Origin: Streptomyces sp. NBRC 110611
GTDB taxonomy: Bacteria; Actinomycetota; Actinomycetes; Streptomycetales; Streptomycetaceae
DNA: 64,000 nt
Assembly (NCBI RefSeq): GCF_001590865.1
Contig: NZ_BBUY01000003.1
Location: 255,846-319,845, forward strand
Direction of reading: 5' to 3'
Notes under the pieces: generated by a model
Told to the model about the DNA's origin: nothing
What the model saw: the letters and a program-made list of their open reading frames with translations, nothing else
Databases searched by the model: none
In this document: positions 57,175 through 64,000 of the stretch, one piece after another
Layout: the number at the start of each line of letters is the position of its first letter
Numbering within the stretch: the first letter of the stretch is position 1
Made by a program: the position numbers and the translations under genes

Positions 57175-58311
57175 GTGGACTTCACCTTCACCGAGGAGCA
57201 ACAGGCCGCCGCCGAAGCGGCGAAGGCCGTCTTCGCCAAGGTCGCTCCGGACGGCGTGCCCAGTCCGGCACTCACCCCGGGCGCGGTCGCCGACGACTTC
57301 GACCGCGCCCTGTGGCGCAAGCTCGCCGACGCCGACCTGCTCGGCCTGCCCATCGCACCCGAGCACGGCGGCGCGGGCCTGGACCCCCTCGCGCTCTGCC
57401 TCGTGCTGCGCGAGTCGGCCAAGGTGCTGGCGCGGGTACCGCTGCTGGAATCCGCCGCCGCCGCGCACACCCTCCAGAACCACGCGGCAGACGAGCTTCG
57501 TACGGACGTCCTGCCCAGGATCGCCACCGGGGACCTCGTCGTAACCGTCGCAGCCGCCGGCCGCACCGGGCACGAACCGGCAGAGAGCGCCGTGGCCGCC
57601 CACCAGGACGGCGGCCCCGACTGGATCCTCGACGGCACCCAGACCGCCGTCCCCTGGGCCCATACCGCGGACCGGATCCTGCTGCCCGCGCACACTTCCG
57701 ACGGGCACTCCGTACTCGCCCTCGTGCCCCGCACCCACCCCGGCGTCACGCTGGCAGACCAGATCTCCACCAGCGGAGAGCGTCACGCCGAGGTCCGGCT
57801 GGACTCCGTACGGATCAGTGCCCGGGAGGCGGTCACCGACCCCGCCGCCTGGGAGTCGCTGCGCAACCTCCTGACCACCGGCACCTGCGCCCTCGCCCTG
57901 GGCATCGGATCCCGCGTGCTCGAAATGACCAGCGACTACACGAGCAAACGCGAACAGTTCGGGTTCCCGGTGGCTACCTTCCAGGCCGTCGCCGTCCAGA
58001 CCGCTGACCGCTTCATCGACCTCCGCGCCATGGAGGCCACACTCTGGCAGGCGGTCTGGCGCATCACCACCGGCGCACCCGGCCCCCTGCCGCCCGCGGG
58101 AGATGTCGCGGTCGCCAAGATCTGGGCCTCGGAGGGCCTGCGCCGCATCGTCCAGACCGCCCAGCATCTGCACGGCGGCTTCGGCGCCGACACCGACTAC
58201 TGCCTGCACCGCTACCACGCCTGGGCCAAACAGCTCGAACTCTCCCTCGGCCCCGCGGCCGCCCACGAGGAAGCGCTCGGCGACCTCCTGGCGGCGCACG
58301 CCCTGGGGTGA
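57175..58311 (+). CDS. acyl-CoA dehydrogenase family protein
   Basis: This 378-residue ACAD has MDFTFTEEQQAAAEAAKAVF at the front, a middle beta domain and the C-terminal helical domain with REQFGFPVATFQAVAVQTAD and LHGGFGADTDYCLHRYHAWAK. The glutamate that is usually the base near residue 370 of short-chain enzymes is not obvious. The sequence pattern resembles subunits of heteromeric actinobacterial ACADs, though no partner is adjacent. A role with the paa genes (for example on adipyl-CoA) is possible but unproven. GTG at 57175 follows GGGAGG. It is convergent with the rhodanese gene, 23 bp apart. Confidence 0.85.
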   Translation: MDFTFTEEQQAAAEAAKAVFAKVAPDGVPSPALTPGAVADDFDRALWRKLADADLLGLPIAPEHGGAGLDPLALCLVLRESAKVLARVPLLESAAAAHTLQNHAADELRTDVLPRIATGDLVVTVAAAGRTGHEPAESAVAAHQDGGPDWILDGTQTAVPWAHTADRILLPAHTSDGHSVLALVPRTHPGVTLADQISTSGERHAEVRLDSVRISAREAVTDPAAWESLRNLLTTGTCALALGIGSRVLEMTSDYTSKREQFGFPVATFQAVAVQTADRFIDLRAMEATLWQAVWRITTGAPGPLPPAGDVAVAKIWASEGLRRIVQTAQHLHGGFGADTDYCLHRYHAWAKQLELSLGPAAAHEEALGDLLAAHALG

Positions 58312-58334
58312 GCCGGGACGAGCCGCGATGGTTC

Positions 58335-58679
58335 CTAGATGATCGTGCCCGTGCCGCCCTTGCCGTCCGACACCGGACGGCCGGCCGCCTCCCAGGCCTG
58401 CATACCGCCCGCGACATTCACCGCGTCGACGCCCTGCTGGAGCAGGTACTGCACGACCTGGGCCGAGCGCCCACCGACCCGGCACAGCACGTACACCTTG
58501 CCGCCGTCGGGCGCCTTCTCGGTCAGCTCTCCGTAGCGGCCGACGAACTCGCTCATCGGGATGTGCAGCGCGCCCTCGGCGTGCCCCGCCTCCCACTCGT
58601 CGTCCTCACGCACGTCCAGGAGGAAGTCCCCGGACGCGAGCGCGTCCACACCGACCGCGGGTACAGAACCAAAATGCAT
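58335..58679 (-). CDS. single-domain rhodanese
   Basis: This 114-residue sulfurtransferase-type protein has the active-site loop CRVGGRS with Cys66, the CH2A-like FLLDVREDDEWEAGHAEGAL and the final GGMQAWEAAG. It transfers sulfane sulfur to thiols or cyanide; the partner is unknown. ATG at 58679 gives MHFGSVPAVG. It starts 10 bp after the J-domain gene stop, so the two are co-transcribed. Confidence 0.92.
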   Translation of the reverse strand: MHFGSVPAVGVDALASGDFLLDVREDDEWEAGHAEGALHIPMSEFVGRYGELTEKAPDGGKVYVLCRVGGRSAQVVQYLLQQGVDAVNVAGGMQAWEAAGRPVSDGKGGTGTII

Positions 58680-58689
58680 GGCTACGACG

Positions 58690-59580
58690 CTACCCGACCA
58701 GCTGCGCGAGGTACGCCTCACGCTCTGCGACCTCGGCGAGCAGCTTCTCGGCGATCTCGTTGAGCAGCGCATCCGGGTCGTCCGGCGCCATCTTGATCAT
58801 CGCGCCGATCGCACTCTCCTCCAGCTCGGCGGCCGTGACGGCCAGCAGTTCCTTACGCGCGGCCAGCCACTCCAGCCGGGCGTACAGCTCCTCGCTCTCG
58901 CTGGGCCGCACCTCGGCCGGCGCGGGACCGGACTCCCACTCGCGGGCCAGCTCCCACAACGCCGCTTCGTCACCCCGGGCATACGCCGTGTTGACCCTGG
59001 CGATGAAGGCATCCCGCCGTGCCCGCTCCGCGTCGTCCCGTGCCAGGTCCGGGTGGGCCTTGCGCACCAGATCACGGTAGACCTTGCGGGCCTCCTCGCT
59101 CGGCCGCACCTTCTGCGGAGGCTGCACCGGCTGCTCGGTGAGCATCGCCTGCGCCTCGTCGAACAGCCCGTCCGAGCCCATCCAGCCGTGGAACAGCTCC
59201 TCGACCCCCGGCATCGGCAGCACCGAAGCCCGCGCTTCCCGCGCCTTACGGATGTCCTCGGGATCGCCGGTACGCGCCGCCACGGCCTCGGCGATCTGCG
59301 CGTCCAGCTCGTCCAGCCGCGCGTACATGGGACCGAGCCGCTGGTGATGCAGCCGGGAGAAGTTCTCCACCTCGACCCGGAAGGTCTCGACTGCGATCTC
59401 GAACTCGATCAGCGCCTGCTCCGCGGCCAGCACCGCCTTCGCCAACCGCCGCGTCGCCTCCTCGTGAGCCCCGCTCTCGTCCGGCGCACCACCCGGCTCA
59501 CCCTGGGCACCCGACTTGCCCTGTTGTGCACCTGTCTCGTGCCGGCCGTCCTGCGCGTTCTCCGCGTGCGAGTTCGTCAC
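58690..59580 (-). CDS. J-domain protein with an N-terminal coiled coil
   Basis: This is a 296-residue protein. A charged N-terminus (about 1-45) is followed by helical coiled-coil-like segments (about 45-120), a DnaJ-like domain near 165-215 with VYRDLVRKAHPDLA (the HPD tripeptide) and a C-terminal helix. The HPD motif suggests stimulation of an Hsp70. GTG at 59580 is chosen because the upstream frame has no conserved features. The N-terminal coding part is low in complexity. Confidence 0.75.
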   Translation of the reverse strand: MTNSHAENAQDGRHETGAQQGKSGAQGEPGGAPDESGAHEEATRRLAKAVLAAEQALIEFEIAVETFRVEVENFSRLHHQRLGPMYARLDELDAQIAEAVAARTGDPEDIRKAREARASVLPMPGVEELFHGWMGSDGLFDEAQAMLTEQPVQPPQKVRPSEEARKVYRDLVRKAHPDLARDDAERARRDAFIARVNTAYARGDEAALWELAREWESGPAPAEVRPSESEELYARLEWLAARKELLAVTAAELEESAIGAMIKMAPDDPDALLNEIAEKLLAEVAEREAYLAQLVG

Positions 59581-59681
59581 CTGGCCAGCGTACGGCCCTG
59601 AGGAACCATCGCCTTCCGCCACCTTCCCTTGCCCCTGTGCCTTCCCCCAGCCGCCCGGCCACGCCGGCCACGCCGGCCCGC

Positions 59682-61127
59682 TCACACCCCGCTTTCCGCT
59701 GCTATGCGTCCGCTCTTGACGGCCGCCGTCAGGGCCGCGTGGTCGGCCTCCGTGCGGTTGGCGTAGGAGACCGCAAACGCGGCTATCGCCTCGTCCAGTT
59801 CCTCGTTCTTGCCGCAGTAGCCCGCCACCAGGCGCGGGTCGACGCCGTGTGCGTGGGCCCGGGCCAGGAGAGCCCCGGTCATTCGGGCGTAGTCGTCCAT
59901 CTGGTCGCCGGTCAGCTGCGCCGGGTCCACACTGCCCTTGCGGTTCCTGAACTGCCGTACCTGGAAGGGAAGTCCGCCATCGGTTCCGGCGGGCGCGCCG
60001 CCGGAACCCCGCGGTGCTGTGTCCTGCACCGTCGTCCAACCCAGCAGGATGTCGCTGACGACCTGCATACGGCGCTGCCCGAGCACCACCCGGCGCCCCT
60101 CGTGCGCCACCGACGGCACCGGGAAGCCGGCCGACTCCGCATACGGAGCCAGCACCGAGCCGCGCGCCTCCTTCACCTGCAGTACCAGCGGCTCGCCTCG
60201 ATGGTCCAGCAACAGCACCACATACGACCGCAGGCCCACACTGCCGGTGCCGACCACCCTGAAGGCCACGTCGTGCACCGCATAGCGAGCCAGCAGAGGC
60301 AGCCGGTCCTCGGGAAGGGTCTCCAGATACATGCCGAGGGAAGCGACCACGGCCGCCGCTTCCGCGTCCGGCACCCGTCGCAGCACCGGCGGCGCATCCA
60401 CGAACCGGCGGCCGCCGTCCGCCGTCGGCTCCGTAGCCTTCGCGGCGAACCGCGCGCTGGTGTTCTTGCGTGCCTTGCCCGACACCCGCTCCAGCGTCCC
60501 CAGCAGATCACGGGCGTCCGTGTGCGAGACCAGTTCCTCGTCCGCGATGGCGTTCCACGCCTCGGTCACCGGCAACTTCGCCAGGAGCCGCATCGTCCGC
60601 CGGTACGCGCCCGCCACGTCCTGCGCCGCTCTACGGCAGTCGTCCTCACCGACCCCCGCCTCGCGTCCCGCCAGCACCATCGACGTCGCCAGCCGCTTCA
60701 CGTCCCACTCCCACGGCCCGTGGAGGGTCTCGTCGAAGTCGTTGAGGTCGATGACGAGGCCGCCCCGGGCATCTCCGTAAAGACCGAAGTTGGCGGCGTG
60801 CGCGTCCCCACAGATCTGCGTGCCGATGCCGGTGACGGGACCGCCCACCAGGTCGTACGCCATCAGACCCGCCGATCCGCGGAGGAAGGCGAAGGGGCTC
60901 GCGGCCATCCGGCCGACGCGTATCGGCGTCAGCTCGGGCAGTCGGCCGGCGTTGGACTCCTCCACCGCCTCGACCGCGTCCGGCCGCCCGGCTGCGATCG
61001 ACAGCGCGGCTTGCCCGGCACGGGAAAAGCGCTCCCGCAGCGCCCGGCCCACGGCCTTGGGCGACGGCCCCGAAGGCCCCTGCGCATCGGCCTTCGCAAA
61101 CCCCGGTACGTACGGCACACGCGACAT
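59682..61127 (-). CDS. DUF2252 family protein
   Basis: This 481-residue protein contains the DUF2252 domain (about 65-470). Kinase-like features include CGDAHAANFGLY (about 106-117) followed by VIDLNDFDETLHGPWEWD (about 126-143), resembling the HxDxxxxN and DFD elements of APH-type kinases, so nucleotide-dependent phosphotransfer is possible; the function is unknown. ATG at 61127. An upstream gap of 322 bp carries its promoter. Confidence 0.87.
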   Translation of the reverse strand: MSRVPYVPGFAKADAQGPSGPSPKAVGRALRERFSRAGQAALSIAAGRPDAVEAVEESNAGRLPELTPIRVGRMAASPFAFLRGSAGLMAYDLVGGPVTGIGTQICGDAHAANFGLYGDARGGLVIDLNDFDETLHGPWEWDVKRLATSMVLAGREAGVGEDDCRRAAQDVAGAYRRTMRLLAKLPVTEAWNAIADEELVSHTDARDLLGTLERVSGKARKNTSARFAAKATEPTADGGRRFVDAPPVLRRVPDAEAAAVVASLGMYLETLPEDRLPLLARYAVHDVAFRVVGTGSVGLRSYVVLLLDHRGEPLVLQVKEARGSVLAPYAESAGFPVPSVAHEGRRVVLGQRRMQVVSDILLGWTTVQDTAPRGSGGAPAGTDGGLPFQVRQFRNRKGSVDPAQLTGDQMDDYARMTGALLARAHAHGVDPRLVAGYCGKNEELDEAIAAFAVSYANRTEADHAALTAAVKSGRIAAESGV

Positions 61128-61449
61128 GGCGGGCCACCTCCCCCTTCACGACCTGCGTCTGTTGCGCACACCCCTGGTGCGCCCGTTCGTGGTGCCGCCG
61201 CGCATCGTTCCGTTCATGGCGTGCCGGTCGGCTCTCGGCCTGCCGAGCGGTCCCGGCCTGCCGACGAGCAACGACGTTACCGACACCTCGTCACGCCCGG
61301 CACGGCCTGTGGACAACTCCATGAACGACCGATGGCCGAGCTGCCGATTGCCGGAAGTTGCCGCAAGTCGCCTGAAGCGCGGGGGCTCCTGTCGCCACAC
61401 CCACACCCCCGCTGCCTCGCACCCCCCGCTGCCTCACCTCTCTACTGCC
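61128..61449. other. 322-bp gap with a DnaA-box match at 61308-61316
   Basis: No gene is supported. TGTGGACAA at 61308-61316 is a perfect Streptomyces DnaA box on the minus strand. Between 61390 and 61470 the motif CTGCCTC recurs four times at roughly 16-base intervals, the last copies overlapping the 3' end of the membrane protein gene. Confidence 0.4.
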
Positions 61450-62784
61450 TCACACCCCTACTGCCTCCTCCAGTTCCTCCTCCGTCTCCTCGTCCGCATC
61501 CACAGGTGCCATGCACTTGTACGACCGGGACGGAACCGGCCCCGGTGCGCTGGCTGCCGTCTCTGTCTCTTTCTCCGTCTTCGCAGTGCGCCGCCGCTTC
61601 TCGGCCGCCCCCGCCACTCCGGCCATCACCAGGCCGGCGACCAGCCACAGCGCCAGCGTCCAGACGTGTCGGGACAGGCTGTAGCCGTCGAAGTAGACAT
61701 GGCTACGGGCACCCTCCAAGAAGCCCGCACCGTTCCAGAAGGAGTGCAGAGCCGCGAAGAATCCGTTCTGCAGCTCGGGCCGGAAAACCCCGCCGGAGGA
61801 CGTGAAGTTGAGCATCACGAAGAGCGCCATCACGCCGAGCGTCGTCCAGCGCTTGAGGAAGGTGTGCAGCCCGGTGCCGATCAGCAGGATGCCGGCGGAG
61901 TAGAGCCAGGCCATCCCCCACACACCCGGCAGACCGTGGTCGACGAGGTGGAAGACCGGGCCGGCGAACGCCGTGCCGATCAGGCTGACCACGAACGACG
62001 TACCGCTCGCCAGTGCCACCCGCAGCCGCAGCGGAAGCACGGCCCCGGCACCGCCGATCACCGCTACCGAGGCGTACGAGCCGATGCTGATCGCCACCAG
62101 GAGGAAGAAGAGGCCCTGACCGGTCGGGTCCCCCTCAGTGGTGGGCACCACGTCGGTGACCTTCAGCGGGGCGCCCTGCTGCGCGGCGATGGGGGTGAAG
62201 ACCTTCTGCACGGCGGAGGCGCTGGTGTCGGAACCCGCGGTCGCCACCAGCAGTTCGGGCGCAGGCCGCACGGCGGAACCGGCCGCCTCCACGCCCGCAC
62301 CGGCCGTACCGACAGGCGCATCCTTCGCACCCCCCGTCGCGGCGTCCATCACATACGCACCGAAGATGTCCTGCCGCTTGAGCTGCTCGACCGCTGCCGA
62401 CCGGTCACCGACGGTCCGTACCTCGAGATCACCATGCGTCCTGTCGTTGATCGACTGGGCGAGCAGCTGTGCGCTCCGGGGCGGTCCGACGACGGCGACG
62501 GGCAGGTGGTGCGGCGCGGGGTGCGCGAACGCGCCCAGGTAAGCGAATCCCATTCCGACGCACATCAGAAGCGGGGTGAGGAGGTGCGCAAGGACATGGC
62601 GCAGCCCTGCGGAGTGCGCGGAACGCATGGCATGCGCGGAGTGGCCGGAGTGGGCAGCATGGCCGGAGTGGCCGGAGTAGGCGGCGTGCGCCGAGCGTGC
62701 ACCGTGTGCAGAGCGTGTGGAGCGGTCGGTGCTCGGTGCGCCCTGGGCGCCTCGGTGGTCGTCGGGGTGACGGACCGTACTCAT
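61450..62784 (-). CDS. six-helix membrane protein, ABC-2/YhgE-like permease
   Basis: This is a 444-residue membrane protein. The N-terminus (about 20-60) is a His/Ser/Ala-rich repeat (HSGHAAHSGHSAHAMRSAHS). Helix 1 lies at about 70-90, then a long extracytoplasmic loop (about 95-225), then about five helices (from LFFLLVAISIGSYASVAVI to VWTLALWLVAGLVMAGVAG) and an acidic C-terminus. The topology resembles ABC-2-type/YhgE export proteins, but no ATPase is adjacent. It diverges from a MarR gene, and three dyads in the gap suggest MarR control. Confidence 0.75.
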   Translation of the reverse strand: MSTVRHPDDHRGAQGAPSTDRSTRSAHGARSAHAAYSGHSGHAAHSGHSAHAMRSAHSAGLRHVLAHLLTPLLMCVGMGFAYLGAFAHPAPHHLPVAVVGPPRSAQLLAQSINDRTHGDLEVRTVGDRSAAVEQLKRQDIFGAYVMDAATGGAKDAPVGTAGAGVEAAGSAVRPAPELLVATAGSDTSASAVQKVFTPIAAQQGAPLKVTDVVPTTEGDPTGQGLFFLLVAISIGSYASVAVIGGAGAVLPLRLRVALASGTSFVVSLIGTAFAGPVFHLVDHGLPGVWGMAWLYSAGILLIGTGLHTFLKRWTTLGVMALFVMLNFTSSGGVFRPELQNGFFAALHSFWNGAGFLEGARSHVYFDGYSLSRHVWTLALWLVAGLVMAGVAGAAEKRRRTAKTEKETETAASAPGPVPSRSYKCMAPVDADEETEEELEEAVGV

Positions 62785-62865
62785 GGGGCAGGCCTTCTCA
62801 GCTCGTCGATTCGTCGCTCAGTTCGTCGGCTCAGCTGTCACCAACCACGGGCACGACCGCCGACG

Positions 62866-62880
62866 GTTGGTAAATACAAC
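62866..62880. promoter_or_regulatory. MarR operator candidate 1 (GTTG-N7-CAAC)
   Basis: GTTGGTAAATACAAC lies 82 bp upstream of the membrane protein start codon. It leads into a 3 x 10-bp direct repeat (AATACAACTC, 62873-62902) that repeats the CAAC half-site. Confidence 0.6.
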
Positions 62881-62959
62881 TCAATACGACTCAATACAAC
62901 TCATGGCGCGGGATCCAGTGCCGCGTCATTCAGCGGAGGCACCTCGGCACAACCGAAGA

Positions 62960-62974
62960 GTTGCGCAATGCAAC
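62960..62974. promoter_or_regulatory. MarR operator candidate 2 (GTTG-N7-CAAC)
   Basis: GTTGCGCAATGCAAC is a 15-bp dyad with GTTGC/GCAAC arms, 26 bp from the third site. Confidence 0.5.
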
Positions 62975-62985
62975 CTCCCATTAAC

Positions 62986-63000
62986 GTTGTACTATACAAC
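62986..63000. promoter_or_regulatory. MarR operator candidate 3 (GTTGTA-CTA-TACAAC)
   Basis: This 15-bp dyad with 6-bp arms ends 21 bp before the MarR start codon. It contains TACTAT, a possible -10 hexamer, which suits autorepression. Confidence 0.65.
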
Positions 63001-63021
63001 CATCCCGACGAAAGGCAAGCC

Positions 63022-63456
63022 ATGGCTCATCGCGAGGACTCCGTCGAGACCATCCAGCAGGAGATGACGGCATTCGCCCGGCGAGCCCGCGCGACCGCCG
63101 CCCGGATGCACCCCGAGCTGTCACTGGTCTCCTACACCCTGCTCGCACACCTCGACGACCAGCGCGGATGCCGCGCCATGGACCTCGCGGCGCACTACCT
63201 CCTGGACAAGTCCACGGTCAGCCGGCAGATCGCCGCACTGGAGAAACTCGGCTTCGTCGAGCGCCGCGTCGACCCGGACGACAACCGGATCCAGGTCCTC
63301 CACCCCACCGAGAGGGGTTCCCAGGCGCTCGCCAGCGCCACCGCCAGCCGCCGCCAGGCCTTCCACGAACGGCTCGCCGACTGGGACGAGGACGACCTCC
63401 AGCGCTTCGCGACGTACCTACGGCGCTACAACGCCGCACAGCAGCACCACACCTAG
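63022..63456 (+). CDS. MarR family regulator
   Basis: This 144-residue winged-helix protein has LSLVSYTLLAHLDDQRGCRAMDL, a recognition region LLDKSTVSRQIAALEKLGFV and wing RRVDPDDNRIQVLHPTERG, the classic MarR order. ATG at 63022 follows AAAGGCAAG. It probably represses itself and the divergent membrane protein by way of the GTTG-N7-CAAC dyads; the ligand is unknown. It is convergent with the HxlR gene, 17 bp apart. Confidence 0.93.
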   Translation: MAHREDSVETIQQEMTAFARRARATAARMHPELSLVSYTLLAHLDDQRGCRAMDLAAHYLLDKSTVSRQIAALEKLGFVERRVDPDDNRIQVLHPTERGSQALASATASRRQAFHERLADWDEDDLQRFATYLRRYNAAQQHHT

Positions 63457-63473
63457 CCCGCCGACCGCGCGCG

Positions 63474-63836
63474 CTACTTCCGGAAGCGCTCCGGACACTG
63501 CCCGCCGTCGGCGAGGTACCTCTCGGCCCAGCGCCCCAGCTCCCTGAGCGCCGGCTCCATCGCCAGACCCGCCTCCGTCAGCCGGTACGACACCCGTAGC
63601 GGGGGCCCCGCGTCCACCTCGCGCAGCAGCAGCCCGACCGAGGCCAGTTCCATGAGGCGGTCGGAGAGCATCCGCTCGCTGATCCCGGGGATGGCCCGCC
63701 GGAGATCGGCGAAGTGCACCGGGCCCGGCATCAGGGTGGCGACGATCAGCCCCGTCCAGCGCTTCCCGAACAGCTCGAAGACGCGCGCCATGCCCGTGTC
63801 GACCTGCCTGCACGTCGCCTCGCCGTGGTCCGCCAT
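63474..63836 (-). CDS. HxlR family regulator
   Basis: This 120-residue HxlR-type winged helix has VFELFGKRWTGLIVATLMPGPVHFADL, ISERMLSDRLMELASVGLL and the C-terminal YRLTEAGLAMEPAL. Cys9 (EATCRQVD) is at the place used for quinone or thiol sensing in HypR/YodB/QorR regulators. It diverges from an azoreductase-like gene, the usual target of such sensors. Confidence 0.92.
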   Translation of the reverse strand: MADHGEATCRQVDTGMARVFELFGKRWTGLIVATLMPGPVHFADLRRAIPGISERMLSDRLMELASVGLLLREVDAGPPLRVSYRLTEAGLAMEPALRELGRWAERYLADGGQCPERFRK

Positions 63837-63961
63837 ACACCCAGAGTACCGCTCCCCCGTTGGTTACTGCAGAAAAGTAAGTACCTGTGTTATCAATAGG
63901 AACGTACGGAATTCAACCAACGGTCGTGGCGCCGCCCGGCCGCGTATCGAAGGACCGCACC
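63837..63961. promoter_or_regulatory. HxlR / azoreductase divergent promoter
   Basis: This 125-bp gap includes an AT-rich block (about 63868-63900, AAAAGTAAGTACC to ATAGGAACG) with an imperfect AGTACCT/AGGAACG inverted repeat, a plausible HxlR operator. GAAGGA provides the SD of the plus-strand gene. Confidence 0.35.
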
Positions 63962-64000
63962 ATGGCCACGCTTCTGCTCATCGACTCGTCCGTGTTCCCC
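63962..64000 (+). CDS. azoreductase-like flavodoxin-fold protein, 5' end only
   Basis: Thirteen codons are visible (MATLLLIDSSVFP). The sequence matches the start of AzoR-type FMN-dependent NADH-azoreductases (MATLLxIDSS), and GAAGGA lies 7 bases upstream. Divergence from an HxlR regulator fits quinone or azo-compound detoxification. The rest lies outside the window. Confidence 0.6.
   Translation, partial: MATLLLIDSSVFP

Noticed and set aside
60790..62990. Very long plus-strand frame leading into the MarR gene
   Set aside because: Only the last 144 codons resemble a protein. The rest is opposite DUF2252 and the membrane protein, and the ATG at 63022 with its SD explains the MarR gene.
1..64000. 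tRNA, rRNA or insertion sequence
   Set aside because: I looked for cloverleaf-like GGTTCGAAT segments, rRNA-like stretches and transposase motifs with terminal repeats and saw none. A tRNAscan or IS search would be decisive.

Overview
The window reads as chromosomal DNA of a Streptomyces or close relative. GC content is very high, GTG and TTG starts are common, and many genes overlap by 1-4 bases. Family markers agree: a SARP-type regulator, DUF4232 lipoproteins, a mycothiol-dependent isomerase family member, a Bpa-type proteasome activator, PASTA-like Ser/Thr kinases and two branched-chain ketoacid dehydrogenase (bkd) clusters. Thirteen perfect copies of GTTTCACGTGAAAC, the parS sequence bound by Streptomyces ParB, lie between 718 and 35888, and I found none to the right of that. 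This places the window in the origin-proximal core of the chromosome, although dnaA and oriC themselves are not present.

Left part (1-24.9 kb). The 5' part of a GT-C-type membrane glycosyltransferase is followed by aspS, a PAS/GAF/SpoIIE phosphatase with an ATPase domain, an AI-2E family permease, a pirin, an SseB-like protein, a FadE5-like acyl-CoA dehydrogenase, an M18 aminopeptidase coupled to a SARP/NB-ARC regulator, and an envelope group (two DUF4232 lipoproteins, a secreted NlpC/P60-like protein and a membrane-anchored HTH protein carrying a TTA codon). After these come an NHL-thioredoxin protein, a LURP-one-related protein, a mycothiol-dependent isomerase-like protein, a GntR-MFS pair, a GNAT-NUDIX fusion and a small membrane protein.

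Middle (25-46.5 kb). The first bkdABC operon diverges from a DosR/DevR-like orphan response regulator, which is followed by a flavin-barrel protein and an APH-family kinase. Two divergent Ser/Thr kinases, bpa, a His-rich anchored protein, a quinone oxidoreductase and a TrkA-linked potassium channel follow. The second operon, bkdA-bkdB-bkdC-mobA-moeA, has every junction overlapping and diverges from the Lrp/AsnC regulator bkdR. It carries several different in-frame tandem repeats.

Right part (46.5-64 kb). The phenylacetate catabolic locus consists of a TetR regulator (probable PaaR) with paaH, the divergent paaN, a DUF5819-HTTM-SpoU cassette on the opposite strand, paaABCDE with overlapping junctions, and an acyl-CoA dehydrogenase. 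Two identical 14-bp dyads sit in the paaN and paaA promoters, and a one-mismatch copy lies between bkdA and bkdR, so one repressor may touch both pathways. The end holds a rhodanese, a J-domain protein, a DUF2252 protein, a MarR regulator divergent from a large membrane protein with three matching GTTG-N7-CAAC sites between them, an HxlR regulator and the first codons of an azoreductase-like gene. I saw no rRNA, tRNA, CRISPR array or insertion sequence.
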